Below, piece after piece: positions 50,579 through 60,630 of a stretch of 64,000 nt of DNA (within the stretch, counting starts at the first letter, position 1; the number at the start of each line of letters is the position of its first letter). The stretch spans positions 1,215,061 through 1,279,060 of the forward strand of contig NZ_JAODIW010000006.1 of assembly GCF_026586625.1 (NCBI RefSeq), read 5' to 3'. Position numbers and translations under genes: made by a program. This DNA comes from Halobium salinum (GTDB taxonomy: Archaea > Halobacteriota > Halobacteria > Halobacteriales > Haloferacaceae). The notes under the pieces are model-generated. The model had not been told where the DNA came from and searched no databases. It saw only the letters and a list, made by a program, of their open reading frames with translations.

Positions 50579-50872
50579 CTACGCCCGGTCGGCGTCGACC
50601 GTCAGGTGGAGTTCGACCTGCCCGCTGTCGCCGAGTTTCACGCCGGGGTAGCGCTCGCGCAGTTCGTCGGCGAGCCCCACGTCGACACGCACGGTCGCAG
50701 TTTTCTCGTGGGTCTCGTGGTCGTAGTCGTACTCCGAGGAGACGTACTCCGTCTCCACGTCCAGCAGTTCCTGTACGTCGTCGGAGACGGCCTTCGCGAG
50801 GTCGGCCATCTCCCCGTCGACGTTGCGCACCATCTCTTCGACGTCGCCTCCGTCTGCATCGGAATCGCTCAT
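50579..50872 (-). CDS. Small conserved haloarchaeal protein, hypothetical
   Basis: 97 residues (MSDSDADGGDVEEMVRNVDGEMADLAKAVSDDVQELLDVETEYVSSEYDYDHETHEKTATVRVDVGLADELRERYPGVKLGDSGQVELHLTVDADRA). A helical first half is followed by beta strands. Strong acidity and regular secondary-structure pattern support a real protein. No known family or motif; no operon partner. Confidence 0.65.
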   Translation of the reverse strand: MSDSDADGGDVEEMVRNVDGEMADLAKAVSDDVQELLDVETEYVSSEYDYDHETHEKTATVRVDVGLADELRERYPGVKLGDSGQVELHLTVDADRA

Positions 50873-51195
50873 GCGAGTCGAACGAAGGAGTCGACCGACG
50901 TAGGTGCTGTTGCCGGTCGCGCCGCGACCGAGCGAGCGGCGCCGCTCCCGGACGAATCCGGGCGCAGTCCGCGTCGGTGCCCGACCTGCGACCGACGGCA
51001 GGGTTATCGTTCGGGCGCCGCGGGCCGGTAGTACGACGCGGCATCGTACCCGTCGGCTGTGCGCCCTCTAGCTCCGTCCAGCGGTCGGTGTCGACAGTCA
51101 CGGCCGGAACGGAGGGTTGCGAGGGAGTACGCGGTCGGGCCGCGTCGAGGCAAGACGGCCGAAACCTATCTTCCGACCCGGTCCTACCGGCCGGT
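50873..51195. other. Divergent intergenic region
   Basis: No gene is seen. It carries the start regions of two divergent genes, including a CCTATC element near 51164-51170 that lies about 29 bases before the epimerase-like ATG. Confidence 0.5.
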
Positions 51196-51861
51196 ATGCA
51201 CCTCCTCGTCGTCGGCGGGAACGGGTTGATCGGCCGCCGGACGTGTCGCGCCGCGGTCGACCACTCGGCCGTCGAGCGCGTCACCAGCGTCTCGCGGAGC
51301 GGCCGGCCCGCGGACGCCGGTGAGTGGGTCGACGGCGTGCGCTGGGTCGCCGGTGACGCCCTCGACCCGGCGGGCTGGCGGTGGGCGCTCCGCGACGCCG
51401 ACAGCGTCGTCCACTCGGTCGGCATCGTCGAGGAGTCTCCGAAGGAAGGAGTCACCTTCGAGCGTATCAACGGCGACGCCGGAGTCGTCGTCGGCCTCGA
51501 AGCGGAGCGAGCCGGCGCCGACGCGCTCGTCCTGCTCTCGGCGGCGACGAAACCGCCCCGGACGCGTGACGCGTATCTCGACGCGAAGCGCCGAGCGGAG
51601 CGGTCGGTCGCCGACCTCGACCTGCGGACGGTGGCGCTCCGTTCCGGTGCCGTGTACGGCGCCGGCGACCCCCACTTCCCGTGGCTCCTCGACCGCGCGT
51701 TCGCACTCGTCGACCGGGTCGACACGCTGGGCCGGCGGGTCGAACACCGTCCGCTCCCGGTCGAGACCGTCGGTCGTGCGGCGTTGCGTGCCGCGCTCGA
51801 CCCGACGTGTCGAGGCGTCCACGACGCCGACGCGATACGGGCGCTCGGGAGCGACGGCTGA
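51196..51861 (+). CDS. NAD(P)-binding epimerase-like protein (NmrA/atypical SDR)
   Basis: 221 residues from ATG at 51196. The N-terminal nucleotide turn is HLLVVGGNGLIGRRTCRAAV (G-x-x-G-x-x-G). SVVHSVGIVEESPKEGVTFERINGD and ADALVLLSAATKPPRTRDAYLDAKRRAERSVADLDLRTVALRSGAVYG follow, where the Y-x-x-x-K-like YLDAK may be catalytic. The end HRPLPVETVGRAALRAAL matches complex-I-assembly/NDUFA9-like atypical SDRs. It may bind NAD(P)H as a regulator or act on a quinone- or sugar-linked substrate. A short form with no membrane anchor. Confidence 0.8.
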   Translation: MHLLVVGGNGLIGRRTCRAAVDHSAVERVTSVSRSGRPADAGEWVDGVRWVAGDALDPAGWRWALRDADSVVHSVGIVEESPKEGVTFERINGDAGVVVGLEAERAGADALVLLSAATKPPRTRDAYLDAKRRAERSVADLDLRTVALRSGAVYGAGDPHFPWLLDRAFALVDRVDTLGRRVEHRPLPVETVGRAALRAALDPTCRGVHDADAIRALGSDG

Positions 51862-51896
51862 GTTCCGGGTCGGGCCCACCGCGGAATCCACACCCG

Positions 51897-51903
51897 TTTT
51901 TAG
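51897..51903 (+). promoter_or_regulatory. TATA-like box of gltX
   Basis: TTTTTAG is centred 27 bases before the ATG at 51927, fitting a leaderless transcript. Confidence 0.55.
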
Positions 51904-51926
51904 GGCGCGCCGGAAAGGACCGGGTA

Positions 51927-53642
51927 ATGGACGACGACCTTCGCGAGCGCGTGCGGACCGAGGCGGAGAAACACGCGCTGTTCAACGCGGTGAAGTACGA
52001 GAGCGAGGCCGACGTGGGCGCCGTGATGGGGCCGCTGATGGGTGAGAACCCCGACTTTCGGCCACACGGCGACGAGATTCCGGGCGTCGTCGGCGGCGTC
52101 GTCGCCGACGTGAACGCGATGGACGGGGAGGAGCGGCTGGAGCGCCTCCTCGAACTCGACCCCGAACTCGTCGCCGAGTTGGAAGAAGAGGAGCAGGAGG
52201 ACGAGCACACGCTCCCCGACCTGCCGAACGCCGGCGAGTACGAGGAGATTCGGATGCGCCAGGCGCCGAACCCGAACGGCCCGTGGCACATCGGCCACGC
52301 GCGGATGCCCTCCGTCATCGGGACGTACAAGGAGCGCTACGACGGGTCGTTCGTCGTCCGCTTCGACGACACCGACCCGGAGACCAAGCGCCCGGACCTC
52401 GACGCCTACGACGCCATCCTCTCGGACATCGAGTACCTCGGCTTCGAGCCCGACGAGGTCATCCGCGCCTCCGACCGCGTGGAGACGTACTACGACCACG
52501 CGCGCGAACTCATCGACCTCGGCGGGGCGTACACCTGCTCCTGTTCCGGCGAGGAGTTCTCGGACCTGAAGAACAGCGCCGAGGCCTGCCCGCACCGCGA
52601 CAAGGACGCGGAGACGACGCGTGAGGAGTTCGAGGCCATGGTCGACGGCGAGTACGGCGCCGGCGAGATGGTGCTCCGCGTCCGGACAGACATCGAGCAC
52701 AAGAACCCCGCCCTCCGGGACTGGGTCGCCTTCCGGATGATAGACACGCCCCACCCGCGCGAGGAAGCGGCGGAGTACCGCTGCTGGCCGATGCTCGACT
52801 TCCAGTCCGGCGTCGACGACCACCTCACGGGCGTCACCCACATCATCCGGGGCATCGACCTGCAGGACTCCGCGAAGCGTCAGCAGTTCGTCTACGACTA
52901 CTTCGACTGGGAGTACCCGGAGGTCATCCACTGGGGTCACGTCCAGGTCGACGAGTACGACGTGAAGATGTCGACGTCGACCATCAAGGAGCTCGTCGAG
53001 GGCGGGGAGCTCGCCGGCTGGGACGACCCGCGCGCGCCGACCATCAAGAGCCTGCGACGGCGGGGTATCCGCGGGTCGGCCATCGTCGACGCCATGATCG
53101 AACTCGGCACGTCGACGAGCAACGTCGAGCTATCGATGTCGGCCATCTACGCGAACAACCGCGAACTGGTCGACGACGGGGCGAATCGCTACTTCTTCGT
53201 CCGCGACGGCGTCGACAAGCAGGTCGTCGGCGGTCCCGAGGAAGGGAAGCCGCCGCTGCATCCCGACCACCAGGACCGCGGCCCGCGCGTCATCCCGGTG
53301 ACCGGCGGCGTGCGGGTCGAACCCGAGGACGTACCCACCAACGGCGAGCGTGTCTGGCTCAAAGGGTACGGCTGCGTGCGTCACACCCGCGACGCCTTCG
53401 AGTACACCGGCGACGACATCAGCGCGGTGCGCGAAGAGGGCGTGCAGGTCGTCCACTGGGTGCCCGCCGAGGGGAGCGTGCCGACCCGCCTCCGCACCCC
53501 CGACGGCGACGTGGAAGGCGAGGCCGAACCGGCGTTCGCCGAGGTCGACGCCGACGAGATGGTGCAGTTCGAGCGCATCGGCTTCGCTCGGGTCGACGAC
53601 CACGGCGAGGACGAGAGCGTGGCGTACTTCGCGCACAAGTAA
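51927..53642 (+). CDS. gltX: Glutamyl-tRNA synthetase, archaeal type
   Basis: 571 residues. An archaeal/eukaryotic-type N-terminal extension of about 100 residues precedes the catalytic Rossmann fold: RQAPNPNGPWHIGHARM (HIGH at 121-124) and DVKMSTSTIKEL (KMSTS at 347-351). The C-terminal beta-barrel anticodon-binding half is of the archaeal GlnRS-like class. In archaea without GlnRS this enzyme charges both tRNA-Glu and tRNA-Gln with glutamate, and GatDE completes Gln-tRNA. Two cysteine pairs near residues 205-225 (CSCSGEEF, CPHRD) could bind zinc. Confidence 0.97.
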   Translation: MDDDLRERVRTEAEKHALFNAVKYESEADVGAVMGPLMGENPDFRPHGDEIPGVVGGVVADVNAMDGEERLERLLELDPELVAELEEEEQEDEHTLPDLPNAGEYEEIRMRQAPNPNGPWHIGHARMPSVIGTYKERYDGSFVVRFDDTDPETKRPDLDAYDAILSDIEYLGFEPDEVIRASDRVETYYDHARELIDLGGAYTCSCSGEEFSDLKNSAEACPHRDKDAETTREEFEAMVDGEYGAGEMVLRVRTDIEHKNPALRDWVAFRMIDTPHPREEAAEYRCWPMLDFQSGVDDHLTGVTHIIRGIDLQDSAKRQQFVYDYFDWEYPEVIHWGHVQVDEYDVKMSTSTIKELVEGGELAGWDDPRAPTIKSLRRRGIRGSAIVDAMIELGTSTSNVELSMSAIYANNRELVDDGANRYFFVRDGVDKQVVGGPEEGKPPLHPDHQDRGPRVIPVTGGVRVEPEDVPTNGERVWLKGYGCVRHTRDAFEYTGDDISAVREEGVQVVHWVPAEGSVPTRLRTPDGDVEGEAEPAFAEVDADEMVQFERIGFARVDDHGEDESVAYFAHK

Positions 53643-54071
53643 GTACGAAACAGAGTCGCTGTATAGACGACTTCGGACGCCGCCTTCGACGGCAGTCTTC
53701 GGGTAACTCGGACTCCCTCGGCGGCGAGTCCGGAGAGGCCGCAGCACGTCGTAGCGCACGCCTCGGGACACCGAACCGGTGTCGACGGACACCGACTCGC
53801 CTCCGAACGATTCTACGGACCGCTCACACTGACCGACGGGGGTCGAAGCGTCATCGCTTCCGAATCGGGAGTCCGCTTCATCCCGGAGGACTCGGTTCGT
53901 AACTCCGCGAGCCATCCGTTTTCGATTCGAGCCCGGTACGGAGATGAACTGCGCAGACGTATACAAGTCCGACACTGACCAGTCCCGGAGACTCGCTCAC
54001 GGGCGCGTTCTCGTCTGCGAGAACGTTTCCGAGCCGGGACATGAGGGCTGGCGGTGACGGAGCGTGCTCAC
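53643..54071. other. Intergenic stretch at the edge of the metal-handling patch
   Basis: No clear gene in any frame. CGGACT...AGTCCG near 53709-53732 forms a hairpin behind gltX. A GTATACAA element near 53958 could be a promoter for the ATPase gene. Codon-like composition is weak, and this may be a former gene. Confidence 0.45.
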
Positions 54072-56324
54072 ATGAGCGACCCGTCGAATCACGATTCACA
54101 CCACACGAGCGGCGACCGACATCAAGAGGCAGGCGACGACCGCATCGACCCGAGCAAGGGCGGACCGGACGAACGCGAAATCACAGCGGCCCAGCGCCGA
54201 CCGGATGGGAACGAGGGCTACCCTGCCCCGACCCACGGCCAGGGTTCCCACGAACGCGCCGTCCACGGTGACCGGGGTGAACACGATGGACGCGGCGGGA
54301 TACACGCCGGTCACGAAGCGATGTTCCGTCGGCGCTTCTTCGTCTCGGTAGTCCTCTCGATACCTGTCCTACTGTACAGTGAGGGGCTTCAGCGCCTGCT
54401 CGGGTTCTCCGCACCCGCGTTCCCCGGGAGCGAGTGGGTGAGCCCGCTGTTCGCCACGGTTATCTTCGCGTACGGTGGGGTGCCCTTCCTCCGAATGGCC
54501 GTGCCCGAAGTCCGGGCGCGTGAGCCAGGGATGATGACGCTCGTCTCGATGGCCATCACCGTCGCGTTCACCTACAGTCTCGCGACCGTCGTGACGCCCA
54601 TCGGGATGGACTTCTTCTGGGAGCTGGCGACGCTCGTCGACATCATGCTGCTAGGCCACTGGATCGAGATGCGCTCGGTTCGGCAGGCCTCCGGTGCGCT
54701 CGACGAACTCGCCGCGCTGCTTCCCGACACCGCCGAACGAATCGGTGAGGACGGAAGCGTCGAGGAGGTCCGCGTCGACGACCTCAGGACGGGTGACCTC
54801 GTACTGGTCCGCCCCGGTGGGAGCGTCCCCGCCGACGGTGTCGTTGAGGACGGCGACTCCGACGTGAACGAGGCGATGGTCACCGGCGAGTCCAAGCCGG
54901 TCTCGAAGGAGGGCGGCGACGAGGTCATCGCCGGCACCATCAACGGCGAGGGGAGCCTCCGTGTCCGGGTCACAGCCGTCGGCGACGACACCGCCCTCTC
55001 GGGTATCATGCGACTCGTCGCGGAGGCACAGTCGAGCAAATCTCGAACCCAGGTACTGGCCGACCGTGCGGCGGGCTGGCTGTTCTACGCGGCCATCGCG
55101 GCCGCTGCCGTCACCGCCGTCACCTGGACCGTCGCCGTCTCGTTCGACGTCGAGGTCGTCGAGCGCGTCGTGACGGTGCTGGTCATCGCCTGCCCCCACG
55201 CGCTTGGTCTCGCTGTTCCGCTCGTCATCGCCATCAACACTTCGCTGGCGGCGCAGAACGGGATGCTCGTCCGCGACCGCATCGCGATGGAGGAAGCCCG
55301 AAAACTCGACATCGTGGTGTTCGACAAGACCGGGACGCTCACGCGCGGCGAACAGGGCGTCGTCGCCGTCGAGACCGTGGGAGGCGTCGACGAAGACGAA
55401 GCACTCGCGCTCACGGCCGCCGTGGAGGGTGATTCGGAGCACGTCATCGCGCGAGCGATTCGGACGGCCGCTCACGAGCGCGGCCTCCCACTTCCCGAAC
55501 CGACTTCGTTCGAGGCCATCAAAGGCCGAGGCGTCCGCGCGACCGTCGACGGCGAGACGGTCCACGTCGGCGGACCGAACCTCCTCGTAGCGCTCGACGT
55601 CGAACCGGCCCCGGAACTCGCCCGGTTCGCCTCGGAGGCGGGTGCGAACGCACAGACGGTCGTCTACCTCGTCCGCGAAGGGGAGGCTGTCGCGGCGGTC
55701 GCGCTCGCGGACGTCGTTCGCGAGGAGAGCCGCGCCGCAATCGAGGCACTTCACGACCTCGGCGTCGAGGTGGCGATGCTCACCGGCGACTCCGAGGACG
55801 TCGCCCGGGCGGTCGCGTCCGACCTCGGCATCGACACGTACTTCGCCGAGGTGCTTCCCGAGGACAAAGACTCGAAGATCGCCGAGCTACAGTCACGGGG
55901 GAAGCGCGTCGCGATGGTCGGCGACGGCGTCAACGACGCGCCCGCACTCACTCGCGCCAACGTCGGCATCGCCATCGGGAGCGGCACCGACGTCGCGGTC
56001 GAATCCGCTGACGTCGTCCTCGTGCAGAACGACCCGCGGGACGTGGTCGGCCTCATCCGCCTCTCGCGGGCGAGCTACCGGAAGATGCAGCAGAACCTGG
56101 TGTGGGCGGCCGGCTACAACGTGTTCGCCATCCCGCTCGCGGCCGGCGTCCTCGCTCCGTGGGGCATCCTGCTCTCCCCGGCCGTCGGCGCGTTGCTGAT
56201 GTCGCTGTCGACCGTTATCGTCGCGGTCAACGCACAGACGCTCCGCCGGACCGAGTTGGCGGAGTCGAGCCAGAGCGTGACTCACGACCCGAGTCTCGCC
56301 GTCGACGCGAGGCCGGCTGGCTGA
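54072..56324 (+). CDS. Heavy-metal P1B-type ATPase, CopB-like
   Basis: 750 residues from ATG at 54072; a GTG at 54054 adds six residues. The first about 90 residues are rich in His and Asp ([29 protein letters not shown]) and lack CxxC metal-binding domains. The membrane motif is CPH at 374-376 ([14 protein letters not shown]). The phosphorylation loop DKTGT starts at 418, TGES at 271-274 and GDGVND at 617-622. A CPH motif with a His-rich N-terminus marks CopB-type (P1B-3) pumps, which export Cu(II), Cu(I) or Ag(I). Nearby copper proteins support a copper role. Confidence 0.93.
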   Translation: MSDPSNHDSHHTSGDRHQEAGDDRIDPSKGGPDEREITAAQRRPDGNEGYPAPTHGQGSHERAVHGDRGEHDGRGGIHAGHEAMFRRRFFVSVVLSIPVLLYSEGLQRLLGFSAPAFPGSEWVSPLFATVIFAYGGVPFLRMAVPEVRAREPGMMTLVSMAITVAFTYSLATVVTPIGMDFFWELATLVDIMLLGHWIEMRSVRQASGALDELAALLPDTAERIGEDGSVEEVRVDDLRTGDLVLVRPGGSVPADGVVEDGDSDVNEAMVTGESKPVSKEGGDEVIAGTINGEGSLRVRVTAVGDDTALSGIMRLVAEAQSSKSRTQVLADRAAGWLFYAAIAAAAVTAVTWTVAVSFDVEVVERVVTVLVIACPHALGLAVPLVIAINTSLAAQNGMLVRDRIAMEEARKLDIVVFDKTGTLTRGEQGVVAVETVGGVDEDEALALTAAVEGDSEHVIARAIRTAAHERGLPLPEPTSFEAIKGRGVRATVDGETVHVGGPNLLVALDVEPAPELARFASEAGANAQTVVYLVREGEAVAAVALADVVREESRAAIEALHDLGVEVAMLTGDSEDVARAVASDLGIDTYFAEVLPEDKDSKIAELQSRGKRVAMVGDGVNDAPALTRANVGIAIGSGTDVAVESADVVLVQNDPRDVVGLIRLSRASYRKMQQNLVWAAGYNVFAIPLAAGVLAPWGILLSPAVGALLMSLSTVIVAVNAQTLRRTELAESSQSVTHDPSLAVDARPAG

Positions 56325-56402
56325 CGGGGCGAGCGAACGGCCCGAACTACCTCGAAGAACGACTGTTCCGAGACAACCCCATTCTCACACGTAGCCTTCG
56401 TT

Positions 56403-56546
56403 TTCGACGTGACGACTACGCATCGACACGGGGAGGTGAAGTTCGGCGCACGGTTCCCGAGCGACGGTCGGTACCGTCGCTTCCCTCAGGCGAGGCCGGA
56501 CGGGGAGCTGATTACGGCCGCGTTCGAGGTCTCCGCCGGCGAGTGA
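56403..56546 (+). pseudogene. 3' remnant of a metal-island protein
   Basis: A frame ending at TGA (56544-56546) encodes FDVTTTHRHGEVKFGARFPS, then GRYRRFPQARPDGELITAAFEVSAGE. This has the beta-rich end of an immunoglobulin-like exported domain found beside haloarchaeal metal genes. The same frame is open further upstream, but no start or leading domain is present. Deletion of the 5' part is the likely cause. A GTG at 56409 could still drive a 45-residue peptide. Confidence 0.45.
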
Positions 56547-56696
56547 CCGCTTTGGAATCTGAGCCACAAACCGTGAGACGGTCCAAACAGTACAGGGTAG
56601 TACCGTGTCGGAGACGACGATACACCTCGTACTTCGTGCTCGTTCGGATGACGCTCTACAGTTTCGCCTGAGACGGCGAGACCAGCAGGAGTAGTC

Positions 56697-57704
56697 GTGA
56701 CGGTGAACACAAACGGCGGAGGACTCTCGGGTCGGTTCTTCCGTTGGCTACTCGTCGACGCGAGTCGCCTGTGGGTTGCGGCGTACGTGCTCGGAGGGAT
56801 TACTCTCCTCTCTCTCGTACTCGCTGCGGTCGGCTTTCTGACGCCGGTCCCTTCGAGCCCGATGTACTTCCTCTACAGCGCGATACTGGGCGGGAACCTC
56901 ACGCTCATCACGGTGGTCATCTCCATCAACCAGCTCGTCCTCTCTCGGGAACTGGGTGCGCCCGGCGACCTCCGGGAACGGATAGAGAAGGCGGACGCGT
57001 TCCGGGAAGACGTCGAGCGGATTACCGGAGACGCGGCGAGTCCGGTCGCGCCGGCCGACTTCCTCCTCCGTCTCCACGAGTCGCTGGCAGAGATGGCCGA
57101 GGCGCTCTCCGAGGCGACACGAGACGACGGCCGAACCGACGAGCTGGCCCGTAAAGTCGAGGAACTGGCCGGTGACCTCGAATCAGACGCGAACGACGTC
57201 GTTAGCACCATCGACTCGAGCGAGGGCGGGGATGGACGCTCGGCCTCGAGTCGCGTCTTCGAGGTCGTCGCCGCGACGCTCGGAACCAATCACGCGGGTC
57301 AACTCCGTCGAATCGACCGCTTGCTCACCTCGGAACGGGACGCTCTGACGAACCGGCAGCGCGAGCACCTCGACGCGCTCCGGGAGCTCCTGCTCTACAT
57401 CGACGTCGCCCGGAAGTACTTCCGGACCGTCTACACCGAGAAGGAGCTGTCGTACTTCTCCCGAGTGATGCTGTACGTCGGGATTCCGGCCGAGGTCGCG
57501 ACGGCGGCGATGCTCGCCATCTACGGCGGCGTCGAAGTCGGAATTCTCCAGCCGAACGGGTTGCTTCCGGTCGTCGTCGTCACGCTGGTCGCCGGGTTCG
57601 CCCCGCTCGCGGTGCTGTTCGCCTTCGTCCTCCGACTCGCGTGGGTCGCACAGCGAAACGCCTCCGTCGCTCCCTTTGCAGGGGGCGAATCGGGGTACCC
57701 CTGA
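56697..57704 (+). CDS. Membrane protein with large cytoplasmic helical domain, hypothetical
   Basis: 335 residues from GTG at 56697. Two membrane segments near residues 27-78, then about 180 residues of helices with charged heptad-like pattern (RERIEKADAFREDVERI, LARKVEELAGDLESDANDVVSTI), then two more segments near 258-282 and 289-320. The organisation is like small haloarchaeal signal or scaffold proteins. No catalytic or metal motif is visible, so its link to the copper genes is positional only. Confidence 0.7.
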   Translation: MTVNTNGGGLSGRFFRWLLVDASRLWVAAYVLGGITLLSLVLAAVGFLTPVPSSPMYFLYSAILGGNLTLITVVISINQLVLSRELGAPGDLRERIEKADAFREDVERITGDAASPVAPADFLLRLHESLAEMAEALSEATRDDGRTDELARKVEELAGDLESDANDVVSTIDSSEGGDGRSASSRVFEVVAATLGTNHAGQLRRIDRLLTSERDALTNRQREHLDALRELLLYIDVARKYFRTVYTEKELSYFSRVMLYVGIPAEVATAAMLAIYGGVEVGILQPNGLLPVVVVTLVAGFAPLAVLFAFVLRLAWVAQRNASVAPFAGGESGYP

Positions 57705-57744
57705 CACGCCCCCGACTCCTGCCCGGCGCCGATAGTCCGGGACG

Positions 57745-58101
57745 TTACTGCCCGGACAGCCGACGACGCCGAGACTCGAACTCCTCCTCGTCTATCTCCC
57801 CTCGCGCGTACTCCTCGCGGAGGGTCTCCATCGCCGAGTCGGGATGGGACGCTTCACGCGTGGTGAGCAGCCAGTAGACGAGCGCCACGGGGAGCGCGAC
57901 GAGGAGGGCCATCCAGAGGAGGCCGACGAACATCATGCCGAACCCCCAGGCGCCCATCCCCATCCAGCCGCCCCACATGTGGGGCATCCACCGGCCACCA
58001 CTGAACTGGTTCCCGGCGGCGGCCGCCATGCCGAGCACGAACACAGTTAGGAGGGCGAGCCCGCCAGCGGTCCAGGTGAAGAGCTGCTTTGCAGTTACCA
58101 T
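57745..58101 (-). CDS. SHOCT domain membrane protein
   Basis: 118 residues. Two membrane segments (FTWTAGGLALLTVFVLGMAAAAG and MMFVGLLWMALLVALPVALVYWLL) are separated by a Met/Trp/Gly-rich loop (RWMPHMWGGWMGMGAWG). The C-terminal SHOCT helix pair reads METLREEYARGEIDEEEFESRRRRL. SHOCT proteins often sit in metal-stress regions. The methionine-rich loop could bind Cu(I). It lies directly between a membrane protein of unknown role and the multicopper oxidase. Confidence 0.85.
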   Translation of the reverse strand: MVTAKQLFTWTAGGLALLTVFVLGMAAAAGNQFSGGRWMPHMWGGWMGMGAWGFGMMFVGLLWMALLVALPVALVYWLLTTREASHPDSAMETLREEYARGEIDEEEFESRRRRLSGQ

Positions 58102-58212
58102 CGTCTACTCACCTATCTAGCGATAGCATCCGGTCGGGGATAACTGCGCGGCGCAATTCCCACGCGTTAGGAACGCGGCCGACAGGTGGCTCGTCGGTCG
58201 CTTCGGCTCCGG

Positions 58213-59664
58213 TTACCGATACTCGAACACCCGTGCCATCCCCGCGTGGAGGTGGTACAGGTTGTGGCAGTGGAACAGCCACTCGCCGGGGTTGTCGGCG
58301 ACGAAGTCGAACGTGACCTCCCCCATGTGACCGGGGACGAGCACGGTATCCTTGACCGCATCTCCGACCTGGAAGAAGTGCCCGTGGAGATGCATCGGGT
58401 GGAGCACCGGACTTCGGTTCGCCATCCGGACGCGGACGTGGTCACCCTCGGCGATTCGGAGCGGGTCCGCGTCCGGGTACGTCTGCCCACCGATGGCCCA
58501 CGAATACGACCCGCCACCGCCAGCCGAGAGCGTCAGGTCGAACGTCCGGTCCGGTCGGCCGTCGACGCCCTCGACGGGTGAGAGCGCACGGAGGTCCGAG
58601 TAGCGAAGCCGACTGCCGAACGACTGCAGTGCCGTCGGCGAGCTATCGCCGTCACCGGCTCGGAGAACCGCTCTCGCCGGGGGTTCGTTCCCGTCGACCG
58701 CCGAGGCGCGAATCTCCCACGAGCCCGGTTCGGCCACCTCGGCGATGGCGTCGTAACGCTCCCCGGCACCGAAGACGAACGACCCGGCACTGACCGGTTC
58801 GACCGGCCGCCCGTCCGCGTGGGAAACCGAGAGGTCGTGACCCGCGACACCGACCTGGAACACCGTCGCGCTGGAGGCGTTGATGAACCGGAGTCGAACC
58901 CGTTCACTCTCCTCGACGGTGAACTCGGGCGGGTCCGAAGGGAGGTGCCCGTTGACGAGGAGTCCTTCGTACGGCGGTCGCGTGTCGCCCATCATGCCAC
59001 CGGACCCGCCCATCCCACCAGAACCGCCCATGCCGCCACCGAACCCCTCTGGTAATCGCGGCTCACCGGGGAGGAAATCGTCGAGGACGAGGACGAACTC
59101 ACGGTCGTACTCGACGTGGGGGTCCGACTCCTCGATAATCAGCGGCCCGTAGAGTCCCCTGTCCAGCTGTAGTCCGACGTGGCTGTGGTAGAAGTACGTC
59201 CCCGCCGGTTCGGCTCGGAACGTGTACTCGAACGACGACCCAGGGTCGATGGGGGGCTGGGTGAGGCCGGGGACACCGTCCATCGCGTTCCTGACCGGAA
59301 CGCCGTGCCAGTGGACCGTCGTCTCCTCCTGCAGGTCGTTAGTGACGGTCGCTCTGAGCACGTCCCCTTCCGCGACCCTGAGTTCGGGGCCGGGGACGCC
59401 GTCACCGTACGCCCACGTGTTCCACGAACGGTCGGCGGTGACCGAGTGTGACCCGCCGGTCGCTCGCAACTGGACCGTCCGGTCGGGTTCCATCCGGGAG
59501 TCGGGAGCGGCAGTCGATTCCGACGCGCTGTCGGTCGTGGTTCCGTCGTTACTCCCGAGCGGGGTACTCGCACTACAGCCAGCGAGCGCGGCGAGCGAAC
59601 CGGCGGTCAACGAGCCGAGCAACTCGCGTCGGGTCCACGTGGGGGAAGGCGGCGTTCGTCTCAT
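58213..59664 (-). CDS. Multicopper oxidase, Tat lipoprotein
   Basis: 483 residues from ATG at 59664. The Tat signal has RR at 12-13, and a lipobox ends at Cys30 (LAALAGC). All copper sites are present: TVHWHGVPV, FYYHS-type YHSHVG, HPMHLHGHFF, and the C-terminal HCHNLYHLHAGM that gives T1, T2 and T3 ligands. A Gly/Met-rich loop (GGGMGGSGGMGGSGGMMGD, about residues 230-250) recalls the Met-rich regions of CueO. It probably oxidises Cu(I) at the cell surface, with a phenol oxidase or bilirubin oxidase-like side activity possible. Confidence 0.93.
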   Translation of the reverse strand: MRRTPPSPTWTRRELLGSLTAGSLAALAGCSASTPLGSNDGTTTDSASESTAAPDSRMEPDRTVQLRATGGSHSVTADRSWNTWAYGDGVPGPELRVAEGDVLRATVTNDLQEETTVHWHGVPVRNAMDGVPGLTQPPIDPGSSFEYTFRAEPAGTYFYHSHVGLQLDRGLYGPLIIEESDPHVEYDREFVLVLDDFLPGEPRLPEGFGGGMGGSGGMGGSGGMMGDTRPPYEGLLVNGHLPSDPPEFTVEESERVRLRFINASSATVFQVGVAGHDLSVSHADGRPVEPVSAGSFVFGAGERYDAIAEVAEPGSWEIRASAVDGNEPPARAVLRAGDGDSSPTALQSFGSRLRYSDLRALSPVEGVDGRPDRTFDLTLSAGGGGSYSWAIGGQTYPDADPLRIAEGDHVRVRMANRSPVLHPMHLHGHFFQVGDAVKDTVLVPGHMGEVTFDFVADNPGEWLFHCHNLYHLHAGMARVFEYR

Positions 59665-60075
59665 TTCGGTATCTGTGGGGACTGGTTCGGTCGTCGACGA
59701 CGGGAGCCGGGTTCGTCGATTCACCAACCGGCAACTGTTTTCGACGGGGAACGTAGTCCTCGCTTCGAGTTGGTATTGTGTGCTTATCCCACTATTGGCT
59801 TGGATTCGAGAGGTCACCCGGTTGCGGTCCTGAAGGGGGAGAGCCGACAGCGGACGGCAAAACCGCCGTCATCGGTACGTTGGCCTTCGTCGCCTGGGAC
59901 CACAGTCGACAGACGAACGCACCGAAGCAGTGTCGCACTCCGACCGCTGAGGCGCCAGGCTTCGGTTCGTATCGTGGACCGGCCTGCACCTTAACAATCG
60001 AAAGTACGGCGGGGGAGTCGGGACCGAATCAGAGCCACAATAGGGTAGAGGGAGACGGCCGTTGTATTGTATGCA
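59665..60075. other. Intergenic region between oxidase and copper-binding protein genes
   Basis: Divergent starts lie on both sides. A short plus-strand frame (ADGKTAVIGTLAFVAWDHS) looks protein-like over about 20 codons but has no clear boundaries. Control sites for both copper genes probably lie here, though no palindromic operator stands out. Confidence 0.45.
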
Positions 60076-60414
60076 ATGTCATCAGTCAGCGAGCAGTTCG
60101 AGGGTTCGATGGAGGAGTGTATCGACAACTGTCACGAAGCGGTGAAGGTCTGTGAGAACTGCGCCGACGCCTGTGCCGGCCACGGCGAGGACATGGCGGA
60201 GTGTATCCGACTCTGCCGCGACGTCGCCGAGATCGCCTCGACGTGCGCGAAGCTGTGCGCCCGCGACTCGCAGTTCAACTCCCAGGTCGCCGAGATTTGC
60301 GCGGAGGTCTGTGAGGCCTGCGCCGACGAGTGTGAGGGTCACGACCACGACCACTGTCAGGCCTGCGTCGAGCCGCTCCGCGAGTGCGCGGAGACCTGCC
60401 GCTCGATGGCGTAA
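60076..60414 (+). CDS. Four-helix bundle copper-binding protein (Csp/DUF326-like)
   Basis: 112 residues from ATG at 60076; an in-frame TTG at 60067 is less likely. Seventeen cysteines are spaced along four helices (ECIDNCHEAVKVCENCADAC, ECIRLCRDVAEIASTCAKLC, EICAEVCEACADECEGHDHDHCQACVEPLRECAETC). This fits Csp-type storage proteins that hold many Cu(I) ions in the core. It lacks a signal peptide and should be cytoplasmic. The copper pump and oxidase genes lie upstream within 6 kb. Confidence 0.92.
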   Translation: MSSVSEQFEGSMEECIDNCHEAVKVCENCADACAGHGEDMAECIRLCRDVAEIASTCAKLCARDSQFNSQVAEICAEVCEACADECEGHDHDHCQACVEPLRECAETCRSMA

Positions 60415-60630
60415 CGCCGGACGACTCCCGCCCTTCCGCTTTTTTTAGTTACCGCTGCCGAGCGAACCTCGGCGCGTGAGCGAACAGTATCGGGTGTGCG
60501 CTCCGCCAGGGCTAGTGATTCGTGTGTCGAGGGGCACCTCAGTCGAAGAGTCGAACGTTCTGCGGGGAGGTGACTTCCGAATCACAGCCGGAACCGGGTT
60601 AGTAGAGCCGCCCGAAAACACGCACCGAGA

